A DNA stretch of 7,978 nucleotides, from NCBI GenBank assembly GCA_020024855.1, contig JAHHTB010000081.1, forward strand, positions 1 through 7,978, written 5' to 3'. The position numbers and the translations under genes are program-made. Positions 5,123 through 7,978 of this stretch are shown piece after piece (position 1 is the first letter of the stretch; each line of letters begins with the position of its first letter). The notes beneath the pieces were generated by a model. It was not told the origin of the DNA. It did not search any database and saw only the letters and a list, made by a program, of their open reading frames with translations. Source of the DNA: Fusobacterium sp. (lineage in GTDB: Bacteria; Fusobacteriota; Fusobacteriia; Fusobacteriales; Fusobacteriaceae).

Positions 5123-6454
5123 TTAGTTATTATATATATTTTTTTCAAACATATTTTCTGTCTTAGCTACATAAATACTTGCTGCACTATCTCCTACAAC
5201 ATTTAAAGATGTAACAAGCATTTCTATTGGTCTATTTATAGCTAAAATTAATGAATAAGCAAGAATTGCTGCATCATTTGTATATCCCAACCCTGAAAGA
5301 ATAGTAAATAATACTATTGCACCTGCTCCTGGAGCTGCTGGAGTTCCAACTGATGCCACCAAAGCTAATACTCCTATTATAAATATATTTCCAACTCCTA
5401 TTTCATATCCTGCTGTTGTTGCAACAAAAACAGAGGCTATAACCTGCATTATAGCTGTTCCATTCATATTAGTTGTCATTCCTAAAGGTAAAACAAAAGA
5501 TGCTATATCATTATGTACTCCTAATTCTTCTACTGTCGTTTTCTTATTTAATGAAAGAGTTGCTGCACTTGACGAAGTTGAAAAACCAAAAAGTGCTACT
5601 TTTGCTGCTTTTCTTACAAAAGGAAATGGATCTAAACGTGTAGATGCTACAATTAAGAAAGAATATCCAAAGATTAAAAATATTAAAAGAGTGATTGTTG
5701 TTATTCCCATATATACTAAAGCTGGTTTTAAATGTTCTATTCCATATGATGCAAAAGTTCTTGTTAAAAGAACAAATATTGCTATTGGTCCAAACTTGTT
5801 AATTACAAATGTTAAAAAAGTAATTACAATATCATTTATTTCTTGTAAAATAGATTTTAAATTTTTTATTTTTTCATTTAAATAATTAATACAAAGTCCT
5901 GTTGATACAGCTAAAAATACTGTTGCTAAAACTCCACCATTATTTGAAAAAGCTGCAAATATATTGTTTGGAACTATTCCTACTAAAACCATTAAAGGAT
6001 TACTTCCTGATTTTCCTGAAACAATATTTACAGAAGATTCTATATCTATATTAAATGCTCCTGATGCTTTTACTGTCATTCCAACTACCCCTGCAAGAAT
6101 AAGAGCAACTACTGATGATACAAAGAAAAATCCTAATGTTTTATATGATATACGACCTAATTTTCTTGAATCACTTATATGGCACATAGCAAGTGTAATT
6201 GATGTAAATACCATTGGAATTATTATAAGTTGAAGTGAATTTATAAAAAGCTGTCCTAATATATAAAAAATTCCTATTGCTTTTTCTGCTCCTTTTTGTG
6301 AAATATCTTGGAATAAAAGATTATTTATCATTTTCCAAGTTTCACTTTGTACTCCAACATTTTCTCTTAAAAGAATACATAAAAATCCTGCTACTATTCC
6401 TGCCACAAGTGCAATAGTCATTCTTATTGCAAGTGTGTTCTTACTTTTACTCAT
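5123..6454 (-). CDS. Dicarboxylate/amino acid:cation symporter (DAACS/GltP family), probably not acidic-substrate
   Basis: A 443-residue secondary transporter of the glutamate transporter fold (eight membrane helices plus two re-entrant hairpins). Visible landmarks: IIPMVFTSI (78-86, TM3), the serine-rich HP1 tip SSSAATL (294-300), TM7 motif NMNGT (329-333), HP2 tip GTPAAPGAG (370-378) and TM8 NRPIEMLVTSLNVVGD (407-422). In GltPh numbering the last segment usually reads D390 R..D394..R397 T..N401..D405; here these are Asn, Arg, Glu, Val, Thr, Asn, Asp. Loss of Arg397 removes the residue that binds the substrate side-chain carboxylate, so a neutral or other amino acid is more likely than glutamate or aspartate (inference). 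TM7 also has Asn for Asp312, a sodium-site residue. GGAGGT lies 4-5 nt before the ATG. Expression probably depends on the leader attenuator just upstream. Confidence 0.93.
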   Translation of the reverse strand: MSKSKNTLAIRMTIALVAGIVAGFLCILLRENVGVQSETWKMINNLLFQDISQKGAEKAIGIFYILGQLFINSLQLIIIPMVFTSITLAMCHISDSRKLGRISYKTLGFFFVSSVVALILAGVVGMTVKASGAFNIDIESSVNIVSGKSGSNPLMVLVGIVPNNIFAAFSNNGGVLATVFLAVSTGLCINYLNEKIKNLKSILQEINDIVITFLTFVINKFGPIAIFVLLTRTFASYGIEHLKPALVYMGITTITLLIFLIFGYSFLIVASTRLDPFPFVRKAAKVALFGFSTSSSAATLSLNKKTTVEELGVHNDIASFVLPLGMTTNMNGTAIMQVIASVFVATTAGYEIGVGNIFIIGVLALVASVGTPAAPGAGAIVLFTILSGLGYTNDAAILAYSLILAINRPIEMLVTSLNVVGDSAASIYVAKTENMFEKNIYNN

Positions 6455-6477
6455 TTTTACCTCCAGATAATTAAACT

Positions 6478-6513
6478 AAAAAAATCCCTAATTATCAGAA
6501 AGATAATTAGGGA
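6478..6513 (-). terminator. Leader terminator (attenuator) in front of the DAACS transporter
   Basis: On the minus strand TCCCTAATTATC (6513-6502) pairs perfectly over 12 bp with GATAATTAGGGA (6496-6485) around a 5-nt loop, followed at once by seven Ts: a textbook intrinsic terminator. It ends only 14 nt before the GGAGGT ribosome binding site of the transporter, with no room for a promoter in between. Every transcript reaching the gene must pass it. It may also end alsT read-through transcripts, as alsT has no other terminator. Confidence 0.88.
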
Positions 6514-6557
6514 AATTCTTACTAAATTTTATATACTAACCATTGACTTTCTGACAA
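6492..6557 (-). promoter_or_regulatory. Predicted antiterminator pairing in the DAACS leader
   Basis: The leader segment at 6557-6543 on the minus strand (UUGUCAGAAAGUCAA) can pair with 6506-6492 (UUAUCUUUCUGAUAA), the loop and upper stem of the terminator. This gives 11 continuous pairs, one of them G-U, and two more after a 2-nt mismatch. The 8-nt core TCAGAAAG/CTTTCTGA is perfect. This pairing excludes the upper part of the terminator and is the arrangement expected of an attenuator or riboswitch expression platform. I do not recognise a known riboswitch or T-box consensus. No structure calculation was done. Confidence 0.55.
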
Positions 6558-6579
6558 CCTCAAAATTTTTTCCTTTAAG

Positions 6580-6608
6580 ATTATAAGAAATCCTATGAAA
6601 TATGTCAA
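6580..6608 (-). promoter_or_regulatory. Perfect-consensus promoter upstream of the DAACS leader
   Basis: TTGACA (6608-6603), a 17-nt spacer and TATAAT (6585-6580) on the minus strand match the sigma-70 consensus at all twelve positions. The start would be near 6573, about 119 nt before the ATG. So strong a promoter ahead of a strong leader terminator fits control by attenuation, not initiation. Confidence 0.9.
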
Positions 6609-6629
6609 AGTTTTTTTAGTATTTTTTAT

Positions 6630-7955
6630 TTATTTTAATCTTTTTTCATAATCTTTTAAAGAATTAAATGCATGTTTAGATAAAGGAATTATTGCAAATA
6701 CATTTACTATTGCCATAAGTCCAAGCCCTAAATCTGCTAAAGCCCATACAAGAGAGGCTTGTTTCATTCCACCATAAAAAAGCATAAAACATGCAAATAT
6801 TTTAAATGCTGTTTGTAGTAAATCTTTATCTGCAATAAAAATTAAATTTGGTTTTGCATAGTAAGTTATTCCAAGAACTGTACTAAATGCAAATAAAAAT
6901 AATATAAAGGCTATAAATATTACTCCCCAATTTCCTACATGGTATCTAAATGCTTCTTGTAAAAGTTCCATACCTGTTAGTCCTTGTATTACACTTTCTT
7001 TTGTTACTAAAACTACAAGAGCTGTTGCTGTACATATTACTAAGGTATCAACATAAACTCCCAAAGCTTGTATTAAACCTTGTTTTGCTGGGTGATCTAC
7101 TTCTGCTGCTGCTGCTGCACTTGGAGCTGAACCTGTTCCAGCCTCATTTGAAAACAGTCCTCTTTTAACTCCTTCCATTACAACTGCACCAAAACTTCCT
7201 CCTATTGCTTGCTTTATTCCAAAAGCTTCTTCAATAATTTTCTTAAATACTTGAGGAATTATTGCAATATTTTTTACAAGGATAAATGCAACAAGTAAAA
7301 GGTATATAAATGCCATAAAAGGTACTAACTTTTCTAAAACTTTTACAACCTTATCTTTCTTTCCAAAAATTACAACAGCTGCTAAAACTGTTAAAACAGC
7401 TGACATTATCTTTTCACTCATTCCAAATGCTACACGGAAAGAATCTGTTACTGAATTTGAAATTACTTGAAGAACTCCACTCCAGCAAATCATTGCAAAG
7501 GCAACAAATATTAAACCAAGCCATCTTTTATTAAGTCCTTTTTGAATATAGAATGCTGCTCCCCCTACATAGTCGCCTCTCTTATCTTTTTCTCTAAAAA
7601 TAAGAGCAAGGGTTGCTTCTATAAAAGCTGTTGCTGCTCCGAATATAGCTATTATCCACATCCAAAAAACTGAACCGGCTCCACCAACAGATAAAGCAGC
7701 AACTACTCCAACCAAATTTCCTGCTCCTACTCTTGTAGCTGTTGATACACAAAAAGCTTGAAACGAACTTATTCCACTTTCACTATCTTTTTCATTTTTC
7801 ACAAGTAGGCCAATCATATCTTTTAAAAGTCTTACCTGCATGAATTTCATTTTCAAAGTAAAAAATATTCCTGTTCCAACTAAAAGAATAACAATTATAT
7901 TCTTTCCCCAAATAATACCGTTAACAAATTCTACAATACTACTAAAACTATTCAT
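6630..7955 (-). CDS. alsT: Alanine/glycine:cation symporter (AlsT/AgcS family)
   Basis: A 441-residue inner-membrane sodium (or proton) symporter for small neutral amino acids such as alanine or glycine, of normal family length and APC-fold. Diagnostic segments: TATRVGAGNLVGVVAALSVGG (72-92, given as a region; unwound TM1), GDYVGGAAFYIQKGL (127-141), EGVKRGLFSNEAGTGSAPS (261-279) followed by a run of five alanines, and DHPAKQGLIQALGVYVDT (287-304). W404-ALAD with GLMAIVN (412-418) is the late-TM signature. About ten to eleven hydrophobic helices are visible. The usual SNEAGMGS reads SNEAGTGS, a conservative-looking change near the substrate path. TAGGAGG is 5 nt before the ATG; its promoter lies outside the window. 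It precedes the DAACS gene on the same strand with 175 nt between and no terminator of its own. Confidence 0.94.
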   Translation of the reverse strand: MNSFSSIVEFVNGIIWGKNIIVILLVGTGIFFTLKMKFMQVRLLKDMIGLLVKNEKDSESGISSFQAFCVSTATRVGAGNLVGVVAALSVGGAGSVFWMWIIAIFGAATAFIEATLALIFREKDKRGDYVGGAAFYIQKGLNKRWLGLIFVAFAMICWSGVLQVISNSVTDSFRVAFGMSEKIMSAVLTVLAAVVIFGKKDKVVKVLEKLVPFMAFIYLLLVAFILVKNIAIIPQVFKKIIEEAFGIKQAIGGSFGAVVMEGVKRGLFSNEAGTGSAPSAAAAAEVDHPAKQGLIQALGVYVDTLVICTATALVVLVTKESVIQGLTGMELLQEAFRYHVGNWGVIFIAFILFLFAFSTVLGITYYAKPNLIFIADKDLLQTAFKIFACFMLFYGGMKQASLVWALADLGLGLMAIVNVFAIIPLSKHAFNSLKDYEKRLK

Positions 7956-7978
7956 TTTTTCCTCCTATGCTACTTTCC

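Noticed and set aside
6519..6565. Possible leader peptide in the DAACS leader: a TTG-initiated frame of 11-13 codons with a Trp codon, and an ATG frame of 4 codons.
   Set aside because: The only usable ribosome binding site (AAGGA) would be at the very 5' end of the transcript, starts are non-ATG or badly spaced, and there is no run of one regulatory codon. Not strong enough to call a gene.
7099..7124. Run of five consecutive GCT-type triplets in alsT, as a possible phase-variation tract.
   Set aside because: A triplet repeat does not shift the frame, and the alanine run is a conserved part of the family motif after SNEAG.

Overview
The window is very AT-rich, with short intergenic regions, strong AGGAGG-type ribosome binding sites and consensus sigma-70-type promoters (TTGACA-17-TATAAT and close variants). 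Gene content and protein style (MinC/MinD, a four-protein mannose-family PTS of the N-acetylgalactosamine type, sodium-coupled amino-acid symporters) suggest an anaerobic, amino-acid- and amino-sugar-using bacterium. Fusobacteriota (Fusobacterium or a relative) is my best guess; a low-GC Firmicute is the alternative. This assignment is inferred from composition and protein resemblance recalled from memory, not from a search. Nothing here looks mobile: no insertion sequence, integrase, CRISPR array or phage gene is visible.

Layout: positions 1-137 hold the end of a tRNA gene pair on the minus strand, tRNA-Thr(TGT) followed by tRNA-Glu(TTC), the latter cut by the window edge, with a good promoter at 156-184. 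Upstream of them on the same strand is minC-minD (223-1704), transcribed from an extended -10 promoter at 1733-1761. No minE follows minD. A divergent single gene on the plus strand (1931-2290) encodes a YusI-like ArsC/Spx-family thioredoxin-fold protein. It converges on the PTS operon, and the two share a bidirectional terminator at 2294-2329.

The PTS operon (4867 down to 2330, minus strand) is EIIB-EIIC-EIID-EIIA, tightly packed, with EIIC and EIID overlapping. Together these form one complete mannose-family sugar permease: EIIA and EIIB relay phosphate from HPr, and EIIC and EIID form the membrane channel. The proteins most resemble the AgaV/W/E/F set for N-acetylgalactosamine; related systems import amino sugars or glycosaminoglycan disaccharides. 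The operon has its own consensus promoter at 4916-4944 and an inverted repeat just upstream. No catabolic enzyme or regulator is present.

The right end (5123-7955, minus strand) carries two amino-acid symporters: an alanine/glycine:cation symporter (AlsT/AgcS family) and then a dicarboxylate/amino acid:cation symporter (GltP/DAACS family). The second has a perfect-consensus promoter and a leader of about 119 nt that contains a perfect intrinsic terminator immediately before its ribosome binding site, plus an upstream segment complementary to the terminator loop and upper stem. This is a strong candidate for a transcription attenuator or riboswitch-like element and is the most interesting feature of the window. 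The same transporter has lost the residues that normally bind acidic amino acids, so its substrate is probably not glutamate or aspartate.

No gene-free stretch exceeds 300 bases. The largest gaps are 4868-5122 (terminator, inverted repeat and PTS promoter), 1711-1930 (two divergent promoters in AT-rich DNA) and 6455-6629 (the attenuated leader).
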